From: JBCCGI01 sp039029355
GTDB lineage: Bacteria; Planctomycetota; UBA1135; GCA-002686595
Assembly: GCA_039029355.1 (NCBI GenBank)
Contig: JBCCGI010000174.1
Location: forward strand, 1-6,161
Length of the DNA: 6,161 nucleotides
Reading direction: 5' to 3'
Under the pieces are notes generated by a model. The model was not told the origin of the DNA and did not search any database. It saw only the letters and a list, made by a program, of their open reading frames with translations. The translations under genes and the position numbers were made by a program. Below are positions 1 through 6,161 of this stretch, piece by piece; position 1 is the stretch's first letter; each line of letters starts with the position of its first letter.

Positions 1-70
1 CCCCGCCCCGCGGGGCCCGCCCCCCCACCGGCGCGCCCTGTCGTGGCCACCCCTACGGCCCGCCCCACCC
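1..70. other. GC-rich left edge, no supported gene
   Basis: This stretch is nearly pure G+C with long C runs. It contains a perfect 12-base palindrome at 5-16 (GCCCCGCGGGGC) and a short one at 43-50 (GTGGCCAC). A plus-strand frame is open from base 1 to a TAA at 136-138, but its Pro/Ala-rich then Lys-rich product shows no recognisable domain, and open frames of this length are expected by chance at this GC content. I see no RNA gene or mobile-element end here. Confidence 0.5.
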
Positions 71-112
71 AAAAAAAGAAGGCGGCGCATCCCCAAACGG
101 GAAACACCGCCC
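71..112 (-). terminator. Intrinsic terminator of the arylsulfotransferase-like gene
   Basis: Read on the minus strand, the RNA forms a stem from GGCGGTGT, one T-T mismatch, then TCCC, a five-base loop GTTTG, and the returning arm GGGA, T, GCGCCGCC. That gives 12 base pairs including two G-U pairs. The stem is followed directly by the tract TTCTTTTTTT (positions 80 to 71). This is a textbook Rho-independent terminator beginning 22 bases after the TAG stop of the upstream minus-strand gene. The T-tract is conspicuous in such GC-rich DNA. It works in one direction only, because no T-run follows the stem on the plus strand. Confidence 0.9.
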
Positions 113-134
113 ACGAACCAGATCCAAAAGCGCC

Positions 135-1808
135 CTAAGGCAGCAACTCAGTCGCCGCCGCGTTGCTCGTGTGCTGCACCGCCAGCGTCACCGGATCCAA
201 CACCGCATACGCATGGTGCGCCGTCATCCCCGCCGTGGCCGCTGCGACACCCGCGCCCAGCACCAGCTGCGCCGCGCCGTTGCCCAGGCCGTCCAGCGTG
301 CCGAACGTCCCCGGCAGCACCGCTCCGTTGGCGTTGGCGGCGGTGAACAGGAAGTAGGAGTCGAGGTTGAGCGGCAGGTTGAAGCCCTGGTAGTCGATGC
401 CCGGGCTGGTGCCGGCGAGCGAGCCGAGAACGAGGTACAGATTGCCGGCGTTGACCGAGCCCGAGACGAGGTCGAAGTCGATCGTTCCGCCCGCGGAGAC
501 CGACAGCGAGTTGCCGGTGGCCCACAGCGTGCGCTCGTAGTAGCTGACCTGGAACAGCAGGTTCGGCGGGTCGGGGAGCACCGGGAAGTACTCCCACACG
601 ATCGCGCCGCCCGGCGTGACCTCGAACATCCAGCCGCCCTGGCGGCCGCTCATGATCTGGGTGTTGCCGTTGGGCAGGCGCTCGACGTTGGAGAGGCCGC
701 TGGAATAGAGGTCGGTCTTGGTGGGCGCGCAGTACTCCCACACCGGCGTCGTCGGGCCGAAGGGGACGCCGGCGGTCTTGGTGAAGCCGCCGGGCTCGTA
801 CGGCGGCGCGATCTCGATCACCGAGGACCACTCCTCGCCGATCGCGAAGCCCGCCTGGTTGTTGAAGATCAGGATGTTGCCGGCGCCGGGGAGCCCCTCG
901 GGGATCACGTAGGCACCGTGCTGGTTGAAGAACACCTGGTCGCTCGAGTCGCCTTGCCCGTAGGCCTGCGGGTTGCCCCAGCGATAGAGGAAGTCCCCGC
1001 CCATGCCGTAGTTGCCGCCGGTATGGCCGGCGGCCTCGGCGGTGGTCGTCGAGTGGTCGAGGATGAAGAGCTCGTCCTGGAACGGGAAGTTGATCAGGAT
1101 CAGGTCCCGTGCCGGGTCGTACGAGATCGAGTTCGCGTGGTTCCAGTCGCCGTTCGTGACGTCGGTCGGCGGGTAGTTGATGTCGAGCAGCTCGGGGTGG
1201 TCCGACACGACGCCGAAGTTCGCCTTGGTCGCGTCGAAGTCCTGGATCAGGTGGTCGCTGACGTGCCACTCCCAGACGATGTTGCCGTCGGTCGTGCCGA
1301 CCGGCTCGATCTCGATGATGGCGTCCGGGAGCCAGTCGGCGCCGGTCACGGTCGCGGGGTTGCGGCCGGCCGCGATCGCGTCGGCCTGGACCTGGCGGTC
1401 CCAGACGATCGCGAGGATGTTGCCGTTGGGCATCAGCGCGATGTCGTGGTGGTGCCAGATGTCGGCGTCGGCCATCGTGTACTCCCACTCCAACGTGCCG
1501 TCGAACGTACGGCGCTGCACGTTGCCGCCGAAGCCGCCGGGCGTGGGGCCGCCGGGCTCGCGGCCGGTGCGGACCAGCCGGCCGTCGTCCTCGATGAGGT
1601 ACATCCCGTTGCCGGGAAAGTAGCTGCCGGGCCAGGAGTGGACGATGACGCCCGCGGTGTCGACCAGGAACGTGTCGTTGGTGTTGTGAGGCCCGAACAG
1701 ACGGAAGCCGGGCGAGGCGGCGGCCCCCTGCGGGGCGCTGGGAAGGGCCCACGCAGCGGATGCGAAGGTCAGGGCGACGACGGGGACGAGGGAGGAGACG
1801 GTGTTCAT
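135..1808 (-). CDS. Secreted arylsulfotransferase-family (ASST-like) beta-propeller protein with C-terminal beta domain
   Basis: The 557-residue product is related to bacterial aryl-sulfate sulfotransferases, periplasmic six-bladed propellers that move sulfate from a phenolic sulfate ester to another phenol. Residues 1-21 look like a signal peptide (hydrophobic core, AWA before residue 22), although the n-region has no basic residue. Family-like motifs are WHHHD plus MPNGN (118-130), DWNHANS (221-227), DHSTTTAEAAGHTGG (251-265), LYRWGNP (274-280), NQHGAYV (295-301) and LPNGN (378-382). Spacing relative to E. coli AssT suggests H120/H121, H224, N226 and H297 match His252, His356, Asn358 and catalytic His436; the Arg374 position appears to be P242. 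Only one Cys (C360) is present. Residues about 430-557 form a separate Gly/Ala/Leu-rich beta domain. The ATG is the only candidate start: an in-frame TAG lies 20 codons upstream with no ATG, GTG or TTG between. No Shine-Dalgarno sequence is visible. Family is confident; activity and substrate are not established. Confidence 0.88.
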   Translation of the reverse strand: MNTVSSLVPVVALTFASAAWALPSAPQGAAASPGFRLFGPHNTNDTFLVDTAGVIVHSWPGSYFPGNGMYLIEDDGRLVRTGREPGGPTPGGFGGNVQRRTFDGTLEWEYTMADADIWHHHDIALMPNGNILAIVWDRQVQADAIAAGRNPATVTGADWLPDAIIEIEPVGTTDGNIVWEWHVSDHLIQDFDATKANFGVVSDHPELLDINYPPTDVTNGDWNHANSISYDPARDLILINFPFQDELFILDHSTTTAEAAGHTGGNYGMGGDFLYRWGNPQAYGQGDSSDQVFFNQHGAYVIPEGLPGAGNILIFNNQAGFAIGEEWSSVIEIAPPYEPGGFTKTAGVPFGPTTPVWEYCAPTKTDLYSSGLSNVERLPNGNTQIMSGRQGGWMFEVTPGGAIVWEYFPVLPDPPNLLFQVSYYERTLWATGNSLSVSAGGTIDFDLVSGSVNAGNLYLVLGSLAGTSPGIDYQGFNLPLNLDSYFLFTAANANGAVLPGTFGTLDGLGNGAAQLVLGAGVAAATAGMTAHHAYAVLDPVTLAVQHTSNAAATELLP

Positions 1809-1870
1809 CTTGGGAGCGAGTGGATCGGACGAAGGGCCCGCCGGCGGGCAGTCCCGGGGCCGGAGCTACC

Positions 1871-1876
1871 ATGATA
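1871..1876 (-). promoter_or_regulatory. Possible -10 element for the arylsulfotransferase-like gene
   Basis: On the minus strand this reads TATCAT, five of six matches to the sigma-70 consensus TATAAT and one of the few AT-rich hexamers in the intergenic region. It would place transcription start near 1864, giving a leader of about 55 bases. No good TTGACA-like -35 is found; the expected -35 position falls at the edge of the 1896-1918 palindrome. This is based on sequence resemblance only. Confidence 0.25.
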
Positions 1877-1895
1877 CCGGGCCCGCCCCATCCCG

Positions 1896-1918
1896 GGTGA
1901 CCCGCAGCGCGGGTCACC
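1896..1918. promoter_or_regulatory. 23-base palindrome in divergent control region (candidate operator)
   Basis: Two perfect 10-base arms, GGTGACCCGC (1896-1905) and GCGGGTCACC (1909-1918), flank a three-base centre AGC. As RNA the stem could extend outward to 1891-1923 with two G-U pairs. It does not follow any gene end and has no T-tract, so it is not a conventional terminator. The site begins 88 bases upstream of the minus-strand ATG and ends 163 bases before the plus-strand GTG, so a dimeric regulator bound here could affect both genes. An adjacent 13-base palindrome, GGGGGATTCCCCC, lies at 1921-1933. The symmetry is certain; the operator role is inference. Confidence 0.45.
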
Positions 1919-2042
1919 TGGGGGGATTCCCCCGCGCCCCGCCCCCCGCGACCGGCGTCCTGGCGCCCGAATCCGGGAAACCCTCCCCCGACGCGCGCTT
2001 CGGCACGAAGCTCCCGCTGATTCCCTTGGGCGGGCGCCCGCT

Positions 2043-2072
2043 TTGCCCCAAACTCACAGGGTCAGGTATCGC
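2043..2072 (+). promoter_or_regulatory. Weak promoter-like sequence before the sensor kinase gene
   Basis: TTGCCC (2043-2048, four of six matches to TTGACA) is followed after 18 bases by TATCGC (2067-2072, three of six matches to TATAAT). If used, transcription would begin at about 2079-2081, on or next to the GTG start. That would make a leaderless message, in keeping with the absence of a Shine-Dalgarno sequence. A perfect 12-base palindrome, GCGGGCGCCCGC, lies just upstream at 2030-2041. The match is weak. Confidence 0.2.
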
Positions 2073-2080
2073 TTTCTCCC

Positions 2081-5000
2081 GTGCTTCCCCAGGACGCGAA
2101 AGCGCCGGAACACCTGGTTTGCGCGGCTCGCCGAGTACTAGCCCTCGGCGTTCTGCTCTTGTCGGTCGCTCCGTCGTTCGCGGGCGCCCAGCAGTGGGAG
2201 CCCGCGCTCGCTCCACGCAGCCAGGCGTGGCGCGTGAAGTCCCATCTTGCCGACGCGGGGCTCGAGCAGGCGACGGTGTTCGACCTGCGCTTCGATGCGG
2301 AGGGCGACCTGTGGCTGGCGAGCTCGATCGGGCTGCTGTGCTACGACGGCTACTTCTGGACCACGGCGGAGGGGGTCGACGGGCTCGTGCGCTGCGTGCT
2401 CCCCGTGCGCGACGGCCGCCTGTGGATCGGCGCGGACGACGGCGCCGGCGAGCTCCGCGAGGGGCGCCTGCTGCCCGCCGCTGAGCTCGCGCGGACGAGC
2501 GTGAGCCGCATCGCCGACGGGCCCGAAGGCGCGCTCTGGTTCTGCTGTGACCCCGGCCCCGACGCGGACGCCGCCGCCGCGCGCCTCCTGCGGCTCGACG
2601 CGGACGGGTGGACGCGCTTCGGCGTGCGCGAAGGGCTCCCCGCCGGCCGGGTGCAGGACGTGGTGTTCGACGACCGCGGACGCCCCTACGCCGCAACCCG
2701 CCGCGGAGTCGCGCGGCTCGAGGGCGAGCGCTTCCGGCGCGTCCAGCTCGGCGCCGGAGGCGGGCACGGCGTCCGGGCCCTCTCGCCGCTCCCCGGCGGT
2801 GGACTCCTCGCGGCCGCCGACGGGGGCTACTTCGCGTCCTCCCCCACCGACGGCGACGCGCTCCGCTGGGCGCAGGTCGCTCCGCCGACGTCGGGTCCGA
2901 CGCGGCCGCGACTCGCGCTCGTCGGGGAGGAGCTCTTCTCTTGCCGCGTCGGACCGCGCTCGCGCTTCCTGCGCTGGGACGGCGCGGCGTTCGTGCCGGC
3001 GAGCAAGCCCTTCGCCACGCTCGGCGAGGCCGACCCGGCCGACCTGCACGTGCTGCGCGCGGGGCCCGATGAATCGCTGTGGGCCGCGGGCACCCACCTG
3101 CTGGTGCGCTGGGAGCGCACCGCGGCGGACGGGGAGCTGTACCCCGACCTCCCGCCGCCGGCCCTGGTCGACACCGCGGGCGCGATCTGGTTTGCGGACC
3201 AGGCCTCGGTCGTGCGGCTAGGCCGGCGTGGCTGGGACAGGATCCCGGGCGCCCGCGAGCCGCTGGTCGAGGACGCGTCGCGCGCCGCGGTTTGGATGCT
3301 CGCCGACGAGGGCATCATGCGCTGGACGGCGGACGGTTCGGAGCACTTCGGGTCGCCGGAGACCGGCATCGAAGCGCCACGCGCGCTCGTCACCGACGGC
3401 GGCGGCGCGCTCTGGGCCCGCGGTCCGTCCGACGGCCGGCACGCTCCGTTTGCGCGGTACGACGGCGAGCGGTGGACCCAGCAGGCGGTCGAGCTCACGA
3501 GCCGGTACGAGCGCGTCGAGTACCACCTTCCCGACCCCGAAGACGGCGTGTGGTTGGTGCTCGTCGACGCGGAGACAGGCGCGATGCGCCTCCGCAAGGT
3601 CGACACCACGCACGGCGTCGAGCTTGCGCCTCCCGCTCCCGAGCTGGCGGACGACGAGCCGCGGCTGTGCCACGACCGGCGCGGTCGCCTTTGGTTCTAC
3701 ACCCGCTTCGGCCTGTGGCTGTTGAACTCCCATGACGGCTCGCACTGGAGCGAGGTCGAGCTCCCCGGTCGCAGGGTCGTCGACCTGCACGAGGCCGAGG
3801 ACGGGCTGTGGGTCGCGTCCTCGGGCGCGTCGGGGAGCGGCCGGTCCCACGCGCGCTACGGCGAAAGCTGGACGCACCTCTCCGTCGTCGGCGGGCGCGT
3901 GCTACCGCGGACCTTCTCCAGCTCCGACGAGACGCCCTTCGAGGGACTCGACATCCCGCCGCCTCCGAAGCACTTCCCCCCCGCCGGCGCGCTCGCCGAC
4001 GCGATCCAGACCACGGGCGGCGAGGTCTGGGTCGGCACGAACGCCGGGACGTGGCGCTATCCGCCCGACCTCACGCCGCCGGAGACGCTGCTGGTCTCGC
4101 CGCCGACGCGTGTCTTCGCCGGCGAGCCGCTGCAGCTGACCGTGCGCGGAATCGAGCGCAATCGCCCGCACGGCTCGGCCCGCCCGTTCCAGGTCGCGTG
4201 GCGCTGGGTCGACGAGCCGTGGGGCGATTGGGAACCGCTCCACGGCCCGCTCGAGATCCCCGGCGGCCCCAAGGGGCTGCGGCAGATCGAGGTCCTCGTG
4301 CGCGACCAGGACGGCGACGCGGACCGCAGCCCGGCCCCGCTGACCTATAACGTGCTGCCGACGGCCCTGCAGGACCGCCCGTGGTTCCCGGCCGCGGTCA
4401 TCGGGGCCGTCCTCCTCGTGCTGCTGCTCGGCGCGCTCGCGCTCCGCGCCTCGCGCAAGCTGCGCCGTCAAGCGCGCACGCTCGAACAGGAGGTCGCGCG
4501 CCGCACCGACGAGCTCGCGGCGAGCGAGCAGCGCTACCGCACGCTGTTCGAAGACTCGCGCGATGCGGTCTACCTCTTCGACCTCGACGGCGCGCTGATC
4601 AACTGCAACGCGGCCGCGATCGAGCTCTCCGCAGGGCGCGCGGACGGCGCGCCGCCCGCGCGGCTCTCGAACCTCTTCTCGTCCGCCGCGGAGCGCTCGC
4701 TGCTGCGCGGCGCGATCGAGGATCCGGCGGCGGCGCGCTCCGAACGCTTCCGCATCCACGACGCCGACGGAGTCGCGCACGACGTGCTGTTGACCGCGAA
4801 CCCGCTGCGCGAGCGCGGCGTCGGGATCGTCGGCTCCCAGGTGATCCTGCGCGACGTCACGCGCCAGGTCGAGCTCGAGGTCAAGCTCCGCCAGAAGCGC
4901 AAGATGGAGGCCCTCGGCCGCATGGCCGGCGGGATCACGCACGACTTCAACAACATGCTGACGGTGCTGCGCGGCTACGCGACCGTGCTCGAGAGCGACC

Positions 5001-6025
5001 TTCGCGACGACCCCGGCCGGCGCAAGAAGGCGCAGGTCATCGTCGAGACGAGCGAGCGCGCCATCGCGCTCACGCAGCAGATCCAGGCCTTCAGCCGCGC
5101 ACCGAACGCCGAGGCGGTCGTGATCGACACGGGCCACGAGCTGGTCGACATCCTCGAGCTCCTCCGCTCGACGGTCCCGCCCTGGGTGACGCTGGAGCAG
5201 GACCTCGAGGCGGAGCTGGGCGCCACGTGCATCAGCTCGGTGCAGCTCTCGCAGGTGCTGGTCAACCTGGTGCAGAACGCCGCCCAGGCGATGGACGACG
5301 GCGGCCGCGTCGTGGTGCGGGCGCGCAACGCGTGGCTTCAGCAGACGGACGCGGTCGCCGCGGGCGTCCCCGGCGGGCGCTACGTGCAGCTCGACGTCCA
5401 GGACGACGGTCCCGGCATGGCGCCCGACGTCGAGGAGCGCATCTTCGACCCGTTCTTCACCACCAAGCCGCCGGGGCAGGGCACCGGCCTCGGGCTCGCG
5501 ATCGTCTACGGCATCGTGAACCAGGCGCGCGGCGGCATCCAGGTCGAGAGCGCGACCGGAGAGGGCTCGCTGTTCCGCGTCCTGCTGCCGGTGAGCGACG
5601 ACCGGCCGGCCGAGTCCGGCGCGGGAGGGCACCACGCCGGCGAGCGCGGGGGCGGCGGCGAGACCGTGCTGGTCGTCGACGACGAGCCTTGGATCCGGCA
5701 GCTCGCGCGCGAGACGCTGGAGAGCGCGAACTACCGCGTGCGCACGGCCGACTCCGCGCCGACGGCGCTCGAGCTGCTGCGGCACGACCCGGGCGAGATC
5801 GCGTTGCTCCTGACCGACATCGTCATGCCCGAGGTCGACGGCATCGAGCTCGCGCGGCGGGTGCGCGGGCTCGCGCCGCGCCTGCCGGTGCTGCTGATGA
5901 CCGGGTACCAGCTCCAGGGGCCGCGCACCGAGCTCGACGCGCCGCTGCTGCAGAAGCCCTTCGCGTTGGGCGAGCTGCGCGCACGCGTACGCGAGCTGCT
6001 CGACCAGAGCCACGCGGCTCACTAG
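2081..6025 (+). CDS. Hybrid sensor histidine kinase: double propeller, Y_Y_Y-like, TM, PAS, HisKA, HATPase, receiver
   Basis: This 1314-residue inner-membrane hybrid kinase has a signal peptide (hydrophobic 19-33, AGA before Q37). Fourteen regularly spaced blade signatures follow, twelve with Trp (W78, W115, W153, W334, W370, W405, W445, W491, W538, W577, W650, plus degenerate Y203, L243 and F286 positions), fitting two seven-bladed periplasmic propellers. A Y_Y_Y-like Ig domain spans about 665-758, a membrane helix about 770-788, a coiled coil about 790-815 and PAS about 816-926. The H-box GITHDFNN gives phospho-acceptor H954. ATP-binding motifs are N1062/N1066, DDGPG (1108-1112), FDPFFTTK (1122-1129) and GTGLGL (1134-1139). 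After a Gly-rich linker the receiver has D1200/D1201, acceptor D1246, T1274 and K1292. All catalytic residues are present, but there is no C-terminal DNA-binding domain. The GTG start is the first candidate after an in-frame TGA at 2018 and allows a full signal peptide; no ribosome site is visible. The ligand is unknown. Confidence 0.93.
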   Translation: MLPQDAKAPEHLVCAARRVLALGVLLLSVAPSFAGAQQWEPALAPRSQAWRVKSHLADAGLEQATVFDLRFDAEGDLWLASSIGLLCYDGYFWTTAEGVDGLVRCVLPVRDGRLWIGADDGAGELREGRLLPAAELARTSVSRIADGPEGALWFCCDPGPDADAAAARLLRLDADGWTRFGVREGLPAGRVQDVVFDDRGRPYAATRRGVARLEGERFRRVQLGAGGGHGVRALSPLPGGGLLAAADGGYFASSPTDGDALRWAQVAPPTSGPTRPRLALVGEELFSCRVGPRSRFLRWDGAAFVPASKPFATLGEADPADLHVLRAGPDESLWAAGTHLLVRWERTAADGELYPDLPPPALVDTAGAIWFADQASVVRLGRRGWDRIPGAREPLVEDASRAAVWMLADEGIMRWTADGSEHFGSPETGIEAPRALVTDGGGALWARGPSDGRHAPFARYDGERWTQQAVELTSRYERVEYHLPDPEDGVWLVLVDAETGAMRLRKVDTTHGVELAPPAPELADDEPRLCHDRRGRLWFYTRFGLWLLNSHDGSHWSEVELPGRRVVDLHEAEDGLWVASSGASGSGRSHARYGESWTHLSVVGGRVLPRTFSSSDETPFEGLDIPPPPKHFPPAGALADAIQTTGGEVWVGTNAGTWRYPPDLTPPETLLVSPPTRVFAGEPLQLTVRGIERNRPHGSARPFQVAWRWVDEPWGDWEPLHGPLEIPGGPKGLRQIEVLVRDQDGDADRSPAPLTYNVLPTALQDRPWFPAAVIGAVLLVLLLGALALRASRKLRRQARTLEQEVARRTDELAASEQRYRTLFEDSRDAVYLFDLDGALINCNAAAIELSAGRADGAPPARLSNLFSSAAERSLLRGAIEDPAAARSERFRIHDADGVAHDVLLTANPLRERGVGIVGSQVILRDVTRQVELEVKLRQKRKMEALGRMAGGITHDFNNMLTVLRGYATVLESDLRDDPGRRKKAQVIVETSERAIALTQQIQAFSRAPNAEAVVIDTGHELVDILELLRSTVPPWVTLEQDLEAELGATCISSVQLSQVLVNLVQNAAQAMDDGGRVVVRARNAWLQQTDAVAAGVPGGRYVQLDVQDDGPGMAPDVEERIFDPFFTTKPPGQGTGLGLAIVYGIVNQARGGIQVESATGEGSLFRVLLPVSDDRPAESGAGGHHAGERGGGGETVLVVDDEPWIRQLARETLESANYRVRTADSAPTALELLRHDPGEIALLLTDIVMPEVDGIELARRVRGLAPRLPVLLMTGYQLQGPRTELDAPLLQKPFALGELRARVRELLDQSHAAH

Positions 6026-6044
6026 CCCGTCCTATTCATGGAGG

Positions 6045-6161
6045 TCAGCGCCAGGGGTCGTAGATGCCGCCAGGTTGCGGCTTTGCGACCGAGGCGCCCG
6101 GAGGCGACCTGGACGGGTCGTCGAGGACGGCGAGAGAGCGAAGTCGTGACCTGGCGAGCAG
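6045..6161 (-). CDS. Probable C-terminal fragment of a convergent gene, unknown function
   Basis: A minus-strand frame is open from the right edge to a TGA at 6045-6047, giving 38 residues that end ...KPQPGGIYDPWR. The Gly/Pro-rich hydrophilic tail reads like a natural C-terminus, and about 30 of 38 codons end in G or C, better than the competing plus-strand frame that starts at the ATG at 6038. The stop would lie 19 bases from the kinase stop, so the two genes would be tightly convergent with no visible intrinsic terminator between them. No domain can be recognised in this fragment. The region may instead be intergenic. Confidence 0.38.
   Translation of the reverse strand: MLARSRLRSLAVLDDPSRSPPGASVAKPQPGGIYDPWR

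Noticed and set aside
1..138. Plus-strand frame open from the window edge to TAA at 136-138, as a possible convergent gene end
   Set aside because: Only 45 codons, Pro/Ala-rich then Lys-rich without domain. At least one other plus-strand frame is also open here, and the region is explained by the minus-strand terminator.
171..1874. Long plus-strand frame (567 codons) antisense to the arylsulfotransferase-like gene
   Set aside because: Its product is Arg/Val/Gly/Asp-rich without domains; it mirrors the GC-rich third-position pattern of the true gene, which has clear family motifs and its own terminator.
148..1917. 589-codon minus-strand frame shifted relative to the arylsulfotransferase-like gene
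   Set aside because: Arg/Pro-rich shadow of the real frame; no domain visible.
1966..1977. Short inverted repeat CCCG / CGGG in the divergent region
   Set aside because: Four-base arms are expected by chance at this GC content.
3902..6022. Long minus-strand frame (706 codons) opposite the kinase
   Set aside because: The product is low-complexity Arg/Leu/Ala/Asp sequence without a recognisable fold, as expected of a frame antisense to a GC-rich gene.
4381..6063. 560-codon plus-strand frame overlapping the kinase domains
   Set aside because: The product is extremely Arg/Ala-rich with no motif, while the overlapping frame has intact H, N, G1, F, G2 and receiver motifs.
6073..6090. Hairpin GGTTGC / GCGACC as a terminator for the kinase
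   Set aside because: Only six pairs including one G-U, a six-base loop and no T-tract on either strand.
6038..6161. Plus-strand frame from ATG at 6038 to the window edge
   Set aside because: Arg-rich product with poorer third-position GC than the opposite frame and no ribosome site.

Overview
The window is very GC-rich (about 70% G+C by eye) and holds two complete, divergently transcribed genes plus the probable tail of a third. The C-terminal domain of the first gene resembles, from memory, a domain that recurs at the ends of secreted Planctomycetota proteins. Together with the base composition and the large propeller-sensor kinase, this makes a planctomycete (probably aquatic or marine) the best guess; other high-GC Gram-negative phyla are not excluded.

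Layout. Positions 1-70 are GC-rich with no convincing gene. Positions 71-112 form a clear intrinsic terminator for the minus strand. Positions 135-1808 (minus) encode a secreted arylsulfotransferase-family beta-propeller protein with an extra C-terminal beta domain. Positions 1809-2080 are a 272-base divergent control region with a near-perfect 23-base palindrome and weak promoter-like sequences. Positions 2081-6025 (plus) encode a 1314-residue hybrid two-component sensor: signal peptide, 14 propeller-blade signatures, a Y_Y_Y-like Ig domain, one membrane helix, PAS, HisKA, HATPase and a receiver. A convergent minus-strand frame ending at 6045 and running off the right edge is probably the C-terminus of another gene.

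How they may work together (inference). The sensor has the periplasmic and signalling layout of the Bacteroidota hybrid two-component systems that sense glycan fragments, but it stops after the receiver with no DNA-binding domain. Its divergent neighbour is a predicted exported protein of the sulfate-ester-processing family. One testable reading is a sensor and exported-enzyme pair responding to a sulfated or phenolic compound, with the palindrome as an operator. Neither the ligand nor the regulatory link can be shown from this sequence. No mobile element, CRISPR array, tRNA or rRNA was seen.
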